DNA from: JANXQG01 sp963709175 | Lineage (GTDB): Bacteria; Planctomycetota; Planctomycetia; Pirellulales; Thermoguttaceae | Direction of reading: 5' to 3' | DNA: 64,000 bases | Assembly: GCA_963709175.1 (NCBI GenBank) | Contig: CAVPVK010000007.1 | Location: 930,001-994,000, forward strand | In this document: piece by piece, positions 1 through 9,807 of the stretch | Layout: each line of letters opens with the position of its first letter | How positions within the stretch are numbered: the first letter of the stretch is position 1 | The notes under the pieces: model-generated | The model's input: only the letters and a program-made list of their open reading frames with translations | Database searches by the model: none | Told to the model about the DNA's origin: nothing | Position numbers and translations under genes: made by a program

Positions 1-177
1 CGGGAGATTAGCGAAGGAGTCAAGTTGCGGGTCAGGTTTAACGCGGTCGTGGAGACTGGTGTCCCCGGGTTCATTCCGAGAGGAAAGTGAGGCTGAAACA
101 GCAATCACTCCGACCGAACCCCTGTTGGTGCTCTAAAGCGAGCACTGTCCGCGGCAGAGAAACAGAGCCAATTTACG
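1..177. other. window edge, no gene seen
   Basis: Leading 177 bases hold no convincing coding region, RNA gene or repeat. They may contain the promoter of the ergothioneine genes, but I see no clear -35/-10 pair. Confidence 0.4.
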
Positions 178-1623
178 ATGAGCCTCGCGTCGCCGATTGA
201 TGAGGGTGGAACAGGATTGACCATAAAGCGGGCGGCCACCACGCGGGCACCATGTACTCGTGGTCGGTGGTCGGCGGTCCTGGATGGCAGTTCCATCACA
301 GCGGACGGCGCTAACCCGGACGGGCTATATCGAACGGTCCGCCGCAGCACAGAAGCCTTGTGCGAACCGCTGGCGTCGGACGACTACGTGGTCCAGTCGA
401 TGCCGGACGCCAGTCCAGTGAAGTGGCACCTGGCCCACACGACCTGGTTCTTTGAGACGTTTGTCCTCGAGCGGTACCTACCAGATTACCGACCGTTCCA
501 TCCCGTCTTCCGGTCGCTTTTCAACTCCTATTACGAGAGCGTGGGGTCGCGCTGGCCGCGGTCGCAGCGGGGACTTCTCTCCCGGCCTACCATTGTGGAC
601 GTCTATCGGTACCGCGCGCATGTCGACGACCACGTTGCCCGGCTGCTGCGGACCGCGGCTCATCCGGCGCTGGAGCAGATCACAGCGACGGTTTTGTTGG
701 GCCTGCATCACGAGCAGCAGCACCAGGAATTGATACTCACCGACCTCAAACACGCCTGGGCCGCGAACCCGCTCCATCCCGTCTACCGTGAGACGATACC
801 GGCGGCTTATTCAAATCGGGCAAATGCAGAAGACGCGGCTTGTTCAAATCGGGCAAATGCGGAAGCCGCGGAGGTTGCTCCGCCGCCTGACAACTGGATC
901 GATTACGCAGAAGGGCTGCGCTTGATCGGACACGACGGGCACGGTTTCGCCTTCGACAACGAGTCGCCGCAACACCGCACCTTCGTGCAGGCATTTCGAC
1001 TGGCCAGCCGGTTGGTGACCAATGCCGAGTACCTGGCCTTCGTCAACGACGGTGGTTACGACCGGCCCGATCTGTGGTTGTCCGAAGGCTGGGCAACCCA
1101 GCAGACCCGGGGATGGCGCGCTCCTCTCTATTGGGAAGAGCAGGGTGGCGCGTGGTCCATCACGACGTTGGCAGGACCGCGACTACTCGACAATAACGAA
1201 CCGGTTTGTCATGTCAGTTATTACGAGGCCGACGCTTTTGCCCGCTGGGCCCGCGCCCGGCTGCCCACAGAGGCCGAGTGGGAAACTGCAGCCTGCGGCA
1301 TACGATTGGCGGGACACTTCTTGGAGGGAGGCAACTTTCATCCGGCAGCTATAACGGCGGCAGATGACACAGGACCTCTCTACCAGCTTTACGGCGATGT
1401 TTGGCAATGGTCCGCCAGTCCCTATGTCGGCTACCCCGGCTATTACCCGCCCGCCGGTGCGCTGGGCGAGTACAACGGCAAATTCATGTGCAACCAATTC
1501 GTTTTGCGAGGTGCGTCCTGCGCTACGCCGCGCAGCCATGCGCGGCGGACGTACCGCAATTTCTTCCCTCCAGACGCCCGCTGGCAATTCAGCGGCATCC
1601 GCCTGGCCAAGGAGTTTCCATGA
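178..1623 (+). CDS. egtB: ergothioneine biosynthesis sulfoxide synthase EgtB
   Basis: 481 aa. EgtB is a non-heme iron enzyme that joins cysteine or gamma-glutamylcysteine to trimethylhistidine (hercynine) in ergothioneine synthesis. The N-terminal DinB-like half (about residues 60-200) shows WHLAHTTWFFETF and the iron-site motif HHEQQHQE. The C-terminal half is a formylglycine-generating-enzyme-like sulfatase-modifying domain ending in RGASCATPRSHAR...FSGIRLAK. Homology starts near GLYRTVRRSTEALCEPL (residue 49), so the true start may be later than 178. Residues about 211-232 contain two copies of an 11-residue repeat (SNRANAE), which looks like an in-frame insertion. The stop overlaps the egtD start (ATGA), indicating translational coupling. 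Confidence 0.93.
   Translation: MSLASPIDEGGTGLTIKRAATTRAPCTRGRWSAVLDGSSITADGANPDGLYRTVRRSTEALCEPLASDDYVVQSMPDASPVKWHLAHTTWFFETFVLERYLPDYRPFHPVFRSLFNSYYESVGSRWPRSQRGLLSRPTIVDVYRYRAHVDDHVARLLRTAAHPALEQITATVLLGLHHEQQHQELILTDLKHAWAANPLHPVYRETIPAAYSNRANAEDAACSNRANAEAAEVAPPPDNWIDYAEGLRLIGHDGHGFAFDNESPQHRTFVQAFRLASRLVTNAEYLAFVNDGGYDRPDLWLSEGWATQQTRGWRAPLYWEEQGGAWSITTLAGPRLLDNNEPVCHVSYYEADAFARWARARLPTEAEWETAACGIRLAGHFLEGGNFHPAAITAADDTGPLYQLYGDVWQWSASPYVGYPGYYPPAGALGEYNGKFMCNQFVLRGASCATPRSHARRTYRNFFPPDARWQFSGIRLAKEFP
810..876 (+). repeat. two-copy 33-bp tandem repeat inside egtB
   Basis: Two copies of a 33-bp unit start at 810 and 843. Each begins TTCAAATCGGGCAAATGC and they are nearly identical. The unit is AT-richer than the surrounding gene, stays in frame, and lies in the linker between the DinB-like and FGE-like halves of EgtB. 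Confidence 0.8.
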
Positions 1624-2690
1624 GCAACGCTCTTGAGCGGTCGCCCGTTTGCAATAATTACAAGACTCGCGCTAGCCAGTTCCGCGCCGACGTGCTTCGT
1701 GGCCTGTGCGCCGCGAAGAAGGAACTGCCGTGCAAGTACTTCTATGACGAAGTTGGATCGGACCTTTTCGAGCAGATCACGGCGTTAGAGGAGTACTACC
1801 CGACGCGCACAGAAATGGGAATCATGGAGCAACATGCCGCCGACATGGCCCGCCAGTTGGGTCCGCGCTGCGCTCTTATCGAATATGGCAGTGGCAGCAG
1901 CATCAAGACGAGGCTCCTGCTCGACTGCTTGTCCGACCTCGCCGGTTACGTTCCGATCGACGTTTCGGACGAACACTTGCGCCGCTCGGCCCGAGCATTG
2001 AGAGAGGAATATCCACGGATCGAAGTGCTGCCGATGTGCGCCGACTTCACGCAGTCGCTGGAGCTGCCGGCGTGTCGCAAGCCCTCCGCACGACGCGTGG
2101 TTTACTTCCCTGGCTCGACGCTCGGCAATTTCGCGCCAGAGAAAGCGATCGCCTTGCTGCAACAGACTGCACAACTGTGTGGCCGCGGCGGCGGGCTTCT
2201 GCTCGGCATCGATCTCCGGAAGGACCCGCGAGTGATCGAGGCTGCCTACAACGACCGCCGGGGCGTCACGGCCGCGTTCAACTGCAATATTCTGGTGCGG
2301 ATCAACCGGGAGTTGGACGCCAATTTCGACGTCGAGCAGTTCGCTCATCGCGCTTTCTACAACGCCGCCAAGGGCCGCATCGAAATGCACCTGGTCAGCC
2401 GCGGCGACCAGATCGTCCGCGTCGGCGGCACGCGGTTCTTCTTCACCGCTGGCGAGTCGATCCACACTGAAAACTGTTACAAATACAGCCTCCCTGCCCT
2501 GGCCGACGTGGCCGAGGCCGGCGGCTTTGACGTGGAGCAGGTGTGGACCGATGAACGCCAGTACTTTAGCGTGTCATATCTTACGGTTCGGCGATTGGCG
2601 GCACGTCGATTTCCCGCCACATGGCCGAGAACGTCATCCGTTAGCCTCCCAACAGATCGTAAACACCGAGAGTACGACGGCAAGGAGTAA
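1620..2690 (+). CDS. egtD: L-histidine N(alpha)-methyltransferase EgtD
   Basis: About 356 aa. EgtD trimethylates histidine with three S-adenosylmethionine to give hercynine, the substrate of EgtB. The sequence fits the family: FYDEVGSDLFEQIT, the SAM-binding IEYGSGSSIKTRLLL, FPGSTLGNF and the C-terminal TDERQYFSVSYL. The ATG at 1620 overlaps the egtB stop and starts at the conserved N-terminus, although the frame stays open further upstream. A tail of about 30 residues after the usual family end is extra. It overlaps the next gene (TAATG). Confidence 0.93.
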   Translation: MSNALERSPVCNNYKTRASQFRADVLRGLCAAKKELPCKYFYDEVGSDLFEQITALEEYYPTRTEMGIMEQHAADMARQLGPRCALIEYGSGSSIKTRLLLDCLSDLAGYVPIDVSDEHLRRSARALREEYPRIEVLPMCADFTQSLELPACRKPSARRVVYFPGSTLGNFAPEKAIALLQQTAQLCGRGGGLLLGIDLRKDPRVIEAAYNDRRGVTAAFNCNILVRINRELDANFDVEQFAHRAFYNAAKGRIEMHLVSRGDQIVRVGGTRFFFTAGESIHTENCYKYSLPALADVAEAGGFDVEQVWTDERQYFSVSYLTVRRLAARRFPATWPRTSSVSLPTDRKHREYDGKE

Positions 2691-4064
2691 TGCCGATGCT
2701 GCGTTACGATGCCATCGTGATAGGCTCCGGCCAGGCCGGGAACCCTCTGTCGCAGAAGTTGGCGGACCACGGCTGGAGCGTGGCCCTGATCGAAAGAGAC
2801 CACTTAGGCGGGACCTGCGTCAACACCGGCTGCACGCCGACCAAGACGATGATGGCCTCCGCGCAGGTCGCGCACTACGCACGCAACGCCGACAGATGGG
2901 GCGTTTGCGCCGGAGCGGTCAGCGTAGACCTGTCCAAGGTCGTCGCCCGCAAGGACCGGGTCGTTGACCAATGGCGCGCCGGACAGGAGCGAAAAGTCGA
3001 GGAGCGAAAGACCCTGCACCTTTACCGGGGACAGGCCAGGTTCGTCGGCCCGCACCAGGTCCGCGCCGGTGAAGAACTGCTCGAAAGCGAACGCATCTTC
3101 ATTGACACCGGGGCCAGGCCGGCCGTGCCGCACCTGGAAGGCCTCGGCGAGATTGACTACCTGGACAACGCCAGCATGATGAGGTTGACCGAACTGCCCG
3201 AGCACTTGCTCGTTCTCGGCGGCGGTTACATTGGCCTGGAGTTCGGACAAATGTTCCGCCGCTTCGGCAGCCGGGTGACGGTCATCCACCGCGAAGAGCA
3301 ACTCCTCCCGCGTGAGGACACAGATGTCGCGGAGGCCCTGCAAGAGGCCCTGGAGAGCGAAGGGATTCGCTTCGTCCTGGGCGCCACGACGACGCGCGCC
3401 AGAAGCAGGATGGTGCAGTGGCCTTGAGTGTGGAAAGCGAACATAAAACGGAATCGGTGCGCGGTTCCCACCTGCTGATCGCCACGGGAAGGAAGCCCAA
3501 TACGGACGACTTGGGATTACAAGATGCCGGGGTGCAGACCGATCAACAGGGGTTCGTCCGGGTGAACAACCGCCTCGAGACTAACGTGCCGGGCGTCTGG
3601 GCCCTAGGGGATGTCAAGGGCGGTCCGGCTTTCACCCACATCTCCTTCAACGACTACCAGATCGTCCACGCCAATCTCATCGAGGGCAAAGCCCTTACCA
3701 CCGAGAACCGCCCGGTTCCCTATGCCGTCTTCACCGACCCCCAATTGGGCCGCGTTGGACAGACCGAGAGGGAGGCTCGGGCGGCAGGACGACGGCTCAA
3801 GGTCGGCAAGATTCCCATGGCCTGGGTCGCGCGTGCCATCGAAATTGGAGAGACGGCCGGTCTGATGAAGCTCGTGGTCGATGCCGACACCGACCACATC
3901 CTCGGCGCGGCCATCCTGGGCTCGGAAGGTGGCGAGTTGGTACAGATCCTCCACGCCGTGATGCTCGCCGGCGCCCCTACACGCTCCTTAAGGGGGCGAT
4001 TTACATTCACCCCACGCTGGCCGAAGGACTCTGGACCTTGATGGAAGCGGTTACGACGGTTTGA
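2690..4064 (+). CDS. mercuric-reductase-like FAD/NAD(P) disulfide oxidoreductase (two frameshifts)
   Basis: Class-I pyridine nucleotide-disulfide oxidoreductase. The N-terminus has a Rossmann FAD motif (GSGQAGNPLSQKL) and the redox pair GGTCVNTGCTPTK; the NAD site is LGGGYIGLEFGQMF; a second FAD motif is NVPGVWALGDVKGG. Reading frame changes near 3405 and again near 3976 in a CCCC run, after which the conserved dimer-interface end (YIHPTLAEGLWTLMEAV) can be read to a TGA at 4062-4064. Family members are often called mercuric reductase, but I do not see the C-terminal cysteine pair or the MerA heavy-metal domain, so the substrate is unknown. The operon position suggests a thiol-redox partner of ergothioneine. 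Confidence 0.8.
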
Positions 4065-4136
4065 CGATCGGCATCCAGTCTGAAGCCGGCCTTGAATTTT
4101 TGTGTTGAACAGATTCTCTAGCCTCTGGAGGACTTC

Positions 4137-5671
4137 ATGAGCACTATTACTGGCCGTGATCGGCCGCCTGCATTAACCGCGCGTTCGGCTTCCGCGCTGA
4201 ACCTGATCGGCGGAACCTGGGCTGTGGGCAGCGGGTTTACGAACCGCGACATCTGCAATCCTGCCGACGCGGCCGAGGTGCTGGCACTGGTGCGCGAGGC
4301 CGCGCCGGAGCAGGTGGACGAGGCCTGCGCTTCCGCCGCCCGTGCCTTCCCTGGCTGGCGAGCCACTCCGGCGCCGGAGCGGGCTCACGTCCTGTTCAGG
4401 TTTCGCGAGCTGCTGGAAAAGAACTGGGAGGACCTGGCACACGGCATCGTCCGCGAAAACGGCAAGCTGTTGAGCGAGGCGCCGGCTCGTTGCGGCGAGG
4501 GCTTGACGTCGTCGAATTTGCCTGCGGCATTCCTTCCCAGATGATGGGACAGACTCTGACCGACATTTCGCGGGATTTCGACTGCCATACGATCCGCGAG
4601 CCCGTGGGCGTGGTGGTCGGCATTCCGCCGTTCAATTTCCCGGCCTTGATTCCGCTGTGGATGATGTCGGTCGCCGTGGCCTGCGGGAACACGTTCATCC
4701 TCAAGCCTGCCGAGAAGGCGCCGCTCACGGGCACCCGACTCGTGGAAATCTTCGCCGATGCCGGCTTGCCGCCGGGTGTCGTGGGCGTGGTGCAGGGCAG
4801 CAAGGATGTAAGCGAACGGCTCATTGCCAACCCGCATGTCCAGGCAGTTTCCTTCGTCGGCTCGTCGGCTGTGGCGGAGTCTGTCTACCGTACCGCAGCA
4901 GCTCACGGCAAGCGCGTTCAGGCACACGGCGGAGCGAAGAACCATCTGATCGTCCTGCCCGACGCCGATCTCGAGCGCTGTCTGCCCGACCTGATCGGAT
5001 CGTGCTTCGGTTCAGCGGGACAGCGCTGTCTTGCTGGAAGCGTGCTGGTGGCCGTCGGCGATCGAACGCGGCAGGACGCCATCGTCGATGCCTTCATCCG
5101 CTCGGCGGGTGAACTCAAACTGGGGGACGGCCTGGACGCCGCGGCGACGCTCTGTCCCGTGGTGAACTCAGGCGAGGAAAAACGGATCCGGGCTGCGATC
5201 GAGCGCGGGGTGGCGGAAGGAGCCCGGCTTCGCCTCGACGGCCGTTCCCAAACCGTCCCCCGCAGGCCGCGCGGCTGCTTCATCGGGCCGACGGTCTTCG
5301 ACGACGTGACACCGGAGATGTTCGTCGGCCGGGAGGAGATTTTTGGCCCGGTGGTGAGCGTGATGCGCGCCCCGGACCTGGACGCGGCGATCGCGTTGAC
5401 GAACCGCAGCCGATACGGCAACACGGTCTCGCTGTTCACGCAATCCGGCGCGGCGGCCCGCACATTCCGCGAACGCATCCAGGTCGGAATGCTCGGCATC
5501 AATCTCGCCGTGCCGGCGCCGATGGCGTTCTTTCCGTTCGGCGGCTGGAAGAATTCGCTTTATGGCGATCTCTTTGCGCAGGGTGGTGACTCCGTTGCTT
5601 TCTACACGCGCAAGAAAGTGATCACGGAACGCTGGTTCGGCGCCGAGGGGCCGAAGAATGGATGGGTTTGA
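4137..5671 (+). CDS. mmsA: CoA-acylating methylmalonate-semialdehyde dehydrogenase (one frameshift)
   Basis: Aldehyde dehydrogenase family, MMSDH branch, which oxidises methylmalonate or malonate semialdehyde to propionyl-CoA or acetyl-CoA with NAD. Seen: GIPPFNFPALIPLW, KPAEKAPLTG, the catalytic-cysteine segment GSAGQRCLAGS, EEIFGPVVSV and the C-terminal FPFGGWKNSLYGD. The N-terminal part (from MSTITGRDRPP) reads up to ENGKLLSEA, then the frame shifts at about 4485 and resumes at RRGLDVVEFACG. Pieces together give the usual length of about 500 aa. The stop overlaps the next start. Confidence 0.85.
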
Positions 5672-6069
5672 TCATGATGGGAGACGGGGAAATCCGTGCC
5701 GCCTTGGAGCGGCATTGGGCCGCTTCCACGGCGGGCGATCAGGTCGTCGAACACGAGATCTACCACGACGACGTCATCGTCGACTATCCCCAGTCGGGCG
5801 AACGCATCCGCGGGCGCGTTAACATCCAAGCCCTCCGCAGCAAGCACCCGGCTCGGCCGTCGGGCTTTATTGTCCGTCGGATCGTCGGTGAAGGCGACCT
5901 CTGGGTTACCGAGTACGTGATCACGTACAACGGGCGTCCGACGTACACGGTCAGTATTATGGAGTTTCGAGCGGGGAAAGTGACGCGTGAGACACAGTAT
6001 TTTGCCGACCCTTTCGAGCCTCCAGCCTGGCGGACCCAGTGGGTGGAACAAATGCCTTTGGGAAACTGA
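5662..6069 (+). CDS. NTF2/SnoaL-like nuclear transport factor 2 family protein
   Basis: Up to 135 aa. A small cone-shaped NTF2-like fold is indicated by the RHWAASTAGD...YHDDVIVDYPQSGERI...GRPTYTVSIMEFRAGKV pattern. The ATG at 5674 or 5677 fits better than 5662, which overlaps mmsA by 10 bases. Such proteins bind or isomerise small polar ligands, and nothing here shows the substrate. Last gene of the plus-strand cluster. Confidence 0.75.
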   Translation: MGLIMMGDGEIRAALERHWAASTAGDQVVEHEIYHDDVIVDYPQSGERIRGRVNIQALRSKHPARPSGFIVRRIVGEGDLWVTEYVITYNGRPTYTVSIMEFRAGKVTRETQYFADPFEPPAWRTQWVEQMPLGN

Positions 6070-6275
6070 CGGAAAAGGCTACGGCCGGGTGCTCTGGTCG
6101 CAAGTACTTTCCAGGAAGATCTGCGGTAGATATTCCTCTCGCTGGGCAAAGCAGTCGTTTTGGTGACCCACACTTAAAGGGGTGGCAGATGCGTCCCACG
6201 TGCTGATTGACTGCGAGGTTATTTTGTGCCGGGGTACTTGTGCCGAGCCGAGCGACCGTGGCGAAAGGAAAATCC

Positions 6276-9200
6276 TCACTCAACCAGCCCGGCCGACTCC
6301 GCCGTCGGCGGCCGGCGGCGCAACACGCAGTACAGCACGGGCGTGAGATAGCGGTTCAGCAGCAGGGCCATTAGCATGCCGCCGATCACCACGATCGCCA
6401 GCGGCCGCTGCGTTTGGGCGCCGATGCGGGTGGAAAACGCCGCCGGCAACAGCCCGAACACCGCCGTCAGCGCGGTCATCATGATGGGCCGCAAGCGGAG
6501 CAGGGAACCGTAGACAACCGCCTCTTCCAGAGGCTTGCCTTCCAATCGCGCGCGGTGGAATGAAGACACCTGCAAAATGGCATCCATTACCGCCACGCCA
6601 AAGATCGATATGAAGCCGACTGCGGCAGAGATGCTGAAATTGGTCTGCGTCAACAGCAGTGCCCACACGCCGCCGCAGGCCAGGGCCACGACATTGGAGA
6701 GCACGATCAGCACGTCGACCAGTGAACCGAACATCATGTACAGCAACACGGCCACGAGGGCAACGGCCAGGGGGATGACGATGCTCATTCGCGATTCGGC
6801 CTGCTCCATCTCTCGGAACTCGCCGCCCCAAGTGAGCCGGCAGGGGGCGTGCACAAGGTCCTTGGTGGCCTCCTTGGCCTTGGCCACGGCGCCGGCCAGG
6901 TCGCAGTTGTGGATGTCGAACTTGACGACGATCATCCGTTCGCCCTGCTCGCGGTAGATATCCGAGGCCCCGCGCCGCAAGAACGAACCGTGCTCGTCGA
7001 GCTGGCCGTCCGGGCCAAGCGGCGTCACCAGGTCGCCCAGCGGGCGGCGCGGGGTGCGGCTGAGATCGTTCATAGGAGCATTGGAGGTCGAACCGGTCAG
7101 CGGCGGCAGCGCGGCGATGGAACCGGTGGGCGAAGGGCCGTTCGTGGGGCCGCTGACGGGCGTATTCCCCTGCCCGTTCGACTGGCTGTTGACCACCGCG
7201 TTCTTGCTGACCTCCACCGGGAGTTTGAGGATGGCGTCCAGGTTCGATCGCAGCTCGCTGGGATAGCGCAAGGTGATATCGAAGCTCCGTTCGCCCTCGA
7301 TCATCTGGCTGAATGCCTTGCCGCCGACGGCCGTATCGATGACCGCTTGGACGTCGCCGACGTTGAGGTTCCACCGCGCGCACTTGTCGCGATCGACGGG
7401 AATATTCAGGTTAGACTGGCCGAGAATGCGGATCGCGCCGACGTTCGCCAAGCCGGGAACTTTCTGCAGGGCGCGGACTACGCGGTCGGCGGTGTTCTCC
7501 AACTCCACCAGGTCGGGCCCGATGATCTTCACGGAGTTGTCGCCGCGAACGCCAGCGAGCGTTTCATTGACATTGTTGCGGATGTTCTGCGAGAAGTTCC
7601 AGTCCACCGACACTAACGTCTGAGAGATCTCGCGATTCAGTACCTCGACCAGTTCGTCCTTGGTGCGAGGGCGAGTCTGGCCGGGGGGAATCGGCCACTC
7701 CTCGTGCGGCTTCAGCGGCACGTAGCTTTCCGTGCCGTAAAAGCCCGACGGATCGGTGCCGTCGTCGGGGCGGCCGACCTCGCTGATCATTTGTTCGCAC
7801 TCCGGGTACCGTTGGACGATTTTACGAACGATCTTGACTCCCTCGCAGACCTCGTCCAGCGACGTTTTCAGCGGGAAGGTACCGGCGATCCACATGTTGC
7901 CCTCCTCCAGTTCGGGCAGGAACTCGCGGCCCAGCATGGGGACCACTGCGGCGGTGGCCGCCACGACCAGGACAAACACCCCCAGCGTCAGCACGCGATG
8001 CCGCAGGCAGCGGCGCAACTGCTGCAAGTAGGCAGTCTGCAACGTGCGCACCAGCCAGTTGTCGGGCCGGGGCTTGACATTTGACAGCAACAGTTCGCAG
8101 AGCACGGGCGAGAGGAACAGCGCCAACAACAAGGCCCCGCCCAGGGCGAAGGCGTAGGTGTCGGCCATGGGACCGAAGATCTGCCCTTCTGGGCCAGCCA
8201 TGGTAAACAGCGGCAGGAAGGCGCAGACCATGACGGCCGTGGAAAACGCCAGGCTCCGCTGCACTTCGCTCGAGGCGCGGAGAATCCGCTGATCGATGGG
8301 AAGATGGGCATTCTCCCCGCGGCTTAGGTGGCGGTAGATATTCTCCACGATGATCACGGAAGAGTCGACGATGATTCCAAAGTCAACCGCGCCGATGGAG
8401 AGCAAATTGGCGGACTTGCCGCGCACGAAGATCACGGCCAGGGCGAACAACAGCGCCAACGGCACGTTGATGGCCACGATCAGCGCAGTGCGAACGTTGC
8501 TGAGGAACAGCAGCAGCACCACCGCGACCAAGCCCATGCCGGCCAACAGGTTTTCCCGGACCGTGCTGGTAGTGACGCCGATCAGGTCGGTGCGGTCGTA
8601 ATAAGGCTCGATCTTCACGCCCGGCAGCAGCCGACCGGGAGATTCATTGAGCTGCTTGACCAGGGAGTGGATATCGGCCAAAGCGGGCAGTGATTGGTCG
8701 CCCTTGCGCAACAGGACGATGCCTTCGACGACTTCGTCCTCGTCGTGCCAAACGCGCTGGCCTTGGGCGTCGAGCACGTCGCGGCCTTGGGCATCGCGCA
8801 GCGCGACGCTCCGCATCACGCGTCCGAGACGGGTCTGGTGGCCCATCACCACGCCCTGCCGACCGGGAGTACCGGGTTCCCCTGACGGCAAACTGCCCCG
8901 CAGCGGTCCGCCTTCGACCACGTCGTCGACGCGCACCGGGACGTTGTTGGTGGCGCTGAGCACGATCTGGCGGATCTCACGGAGGCGGCGATTTTCCTCT
9001 GCCCGCAGGTAATTGCGTGCGGCGACGGGGTCTGCCATGCCCATCGCGGTTTCGATGGGGTCTTGGCCCATGCCTAGAAGTCCCAGCGAGCGGACCACGT
9101 GGGCGGCGCCGCCCTGGATGATGTAGTCGCCTCCGACGTTGGAATTGTTCGAGGCGATCGCGTCTTTGAGCTGCTGCAAGGTGATGCCGTAGCGCTGCAT

Positions 9201-9791
9201 CCGCGCCGGGTCGGGATGGATCTCGTAGCGTTTCACGGTCCCACCGTAGCTGGTCACGTCGACCACGCGTGGAATGCGGCGGAAGAGCCGCTCCAACGTG
9301 CTGTCCTGCAGCGACTTCAGGTCGTTGGGATCGTAGATGTCGCGTCCCGCGGAGTCCTTGGGGGCAACCAGCACGTAGCGGAAGATCTCGCCAGTGGGCG
9401 ACCGCGGCGAGATATCCGGGGCTACCCCGGCCGGCAATTGCGCCATTTGGAGACGGTTGAGAATCTCTTGCCGCGCTGCCTGTTGATCAACGCCATATTC
9501 GAACTGGTTGCTGATGTGGCACAACTCGAACAACGACTGCGTACGGGTGATGGTCAGCCCGGGCATGCCGGCCAGGGCCACTTCCAGCGGGATCGTCACC
9601 TGCCGCTCGACCTCCTCGGCCGACGCGCCGGGAAAGCGAGCCACGACTTCGACAATAGCTGGCGCCGGATCGGGATAGGCCTCGACGTTAACTTCTCGAA
9701 AGGCATAGATGCCGTAAGCCAACAGCCCGGCGGCGAGCAGGAGTACGACCGCCCGGTTATGCACGGCCCAGAAAATCAGACGATGGATCAT
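6276..9791 (-). CDS. heavy-metal efflux RND transporter (CzcA/CusA family)
   Basis: About 1172 aa from MIHRLIFWAV at 9791; upstream in-frame codons are probably not translated. Inner-membrane proton/metal antiporter of the HME-RND type. The transmembrane motif VDFGIIVDSSVIIVEN carries the acidic residues characteristic of divalent-cation HME-RND pumps. Porter-domain elements include PGASAEEVERQV and EFLPELEEGNMWI. Two low-complexity insertions occur: about 60 residues in the first periplasmic part (GGPLRGSLPSGEPG...) and about 60 in the second (NSQSNGQGNTPV...). The frame is intact over 3.5 kb. It lies 16 bp downstream of its adaptor gene, and the TolC-like gene at 12403 would complete the tripartite pump. 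Confidence 0.93.
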   Translation of the reverse strand: MIHRLIFWAVHNRAVVLLLAAGLLAYGIYAFREVNVEAYPDPAPAIVEVVARFPGASAEEVERQVTIPLEVALAGMPGLTITRTQSLFELCHISNQFEYGVDQQAARQEILNRLQMAQLPAGVAPDISPRSPTGEIFRYVLVAPKDSAGRDIYDPNDLKSLQDSTLERLFRRIPRVVDVTSYGGTVKRYEIHPDPARMQRYGITLQQLKDAIASNNSNVGGDYIIQGGAAHVVRSLGLLGMGQDPIETAMGMADPVAARNYLRAEENRRLREIRQIVLSATNNVPVRVDDVVEGGPLRGSLPSGEPGTPGRQGVVMGHQTRLGRVMRSVALRDAQGRDVLDAQGQRVWHDEDEVVEGIVLLRKGDQSLPALADIHSLVKQLNESPGRLLPGVKIEPYYDRTDLIGVTTSTVRENLLAGMGLVAVVLLLFLSNVRTALIVAINVPLALLFALAVIFVRGKSANLLSIGAVDFGIIVDSSVIIVENIYRHLSRGENAHLPIDQRILRASSEVQRSLAFSTAVMVCAFLPLFTMAGPEGQIFGPMADTYAFALGGALLLALFLSPVLCELLLSNVKPRPDNWLVRTLQTAYLQQLRRCLRHRVLTLGVFVLVVAATAAVVPMLGREFLPELEEGNMWIAGTFPLKTSLDEVCEGVKIVRKIVQRYPECEQMISEVGRPDDGTDPSGFYGTESYVPLKPHEEWPIPPGQTRPRTKDELVEVLNREISQTLVSVDWNFSQNIRNNVNETLAGVRGDNSVKIIGPDLVELENTADRVVRALQKVPGLANVGAIRILGQSNLNIPVDRDKCARWNLNVGDVQAVIDTAVGGKAFSQMIEGERSFDITLRYPSELRSNLDAILKLPVEVSKNAVVNSQSNGQGNTPVSGPTNGPSPTGSIAALPPLTGSTSNAPMNDLSRTPRRPLGDLVTPLGPDGQLDEHGSFLRRGASDIYREQGERMIVVKFDIHNCDLAGAVAKAKEATKDLVHAPCRLTWGGEFREMEQAESRMSIVIPLAVALVAVLLYMMFGSLVDVLIVLSNVVALACGGVWALLLTQTNFSISAAVGFISIFGVAVMDAILQVSSFHRARLEGKPLEEAVVYGSLLRLRPIMMTALTAVFGLLPAAFSTRIGAQTQRPLAIVVIGGMLMALLLNRYLTPVLYCVLRRRPPTAESAGLVE

Positions 9792-9807
9792 CGGTACCTC
9801 GGATCTT

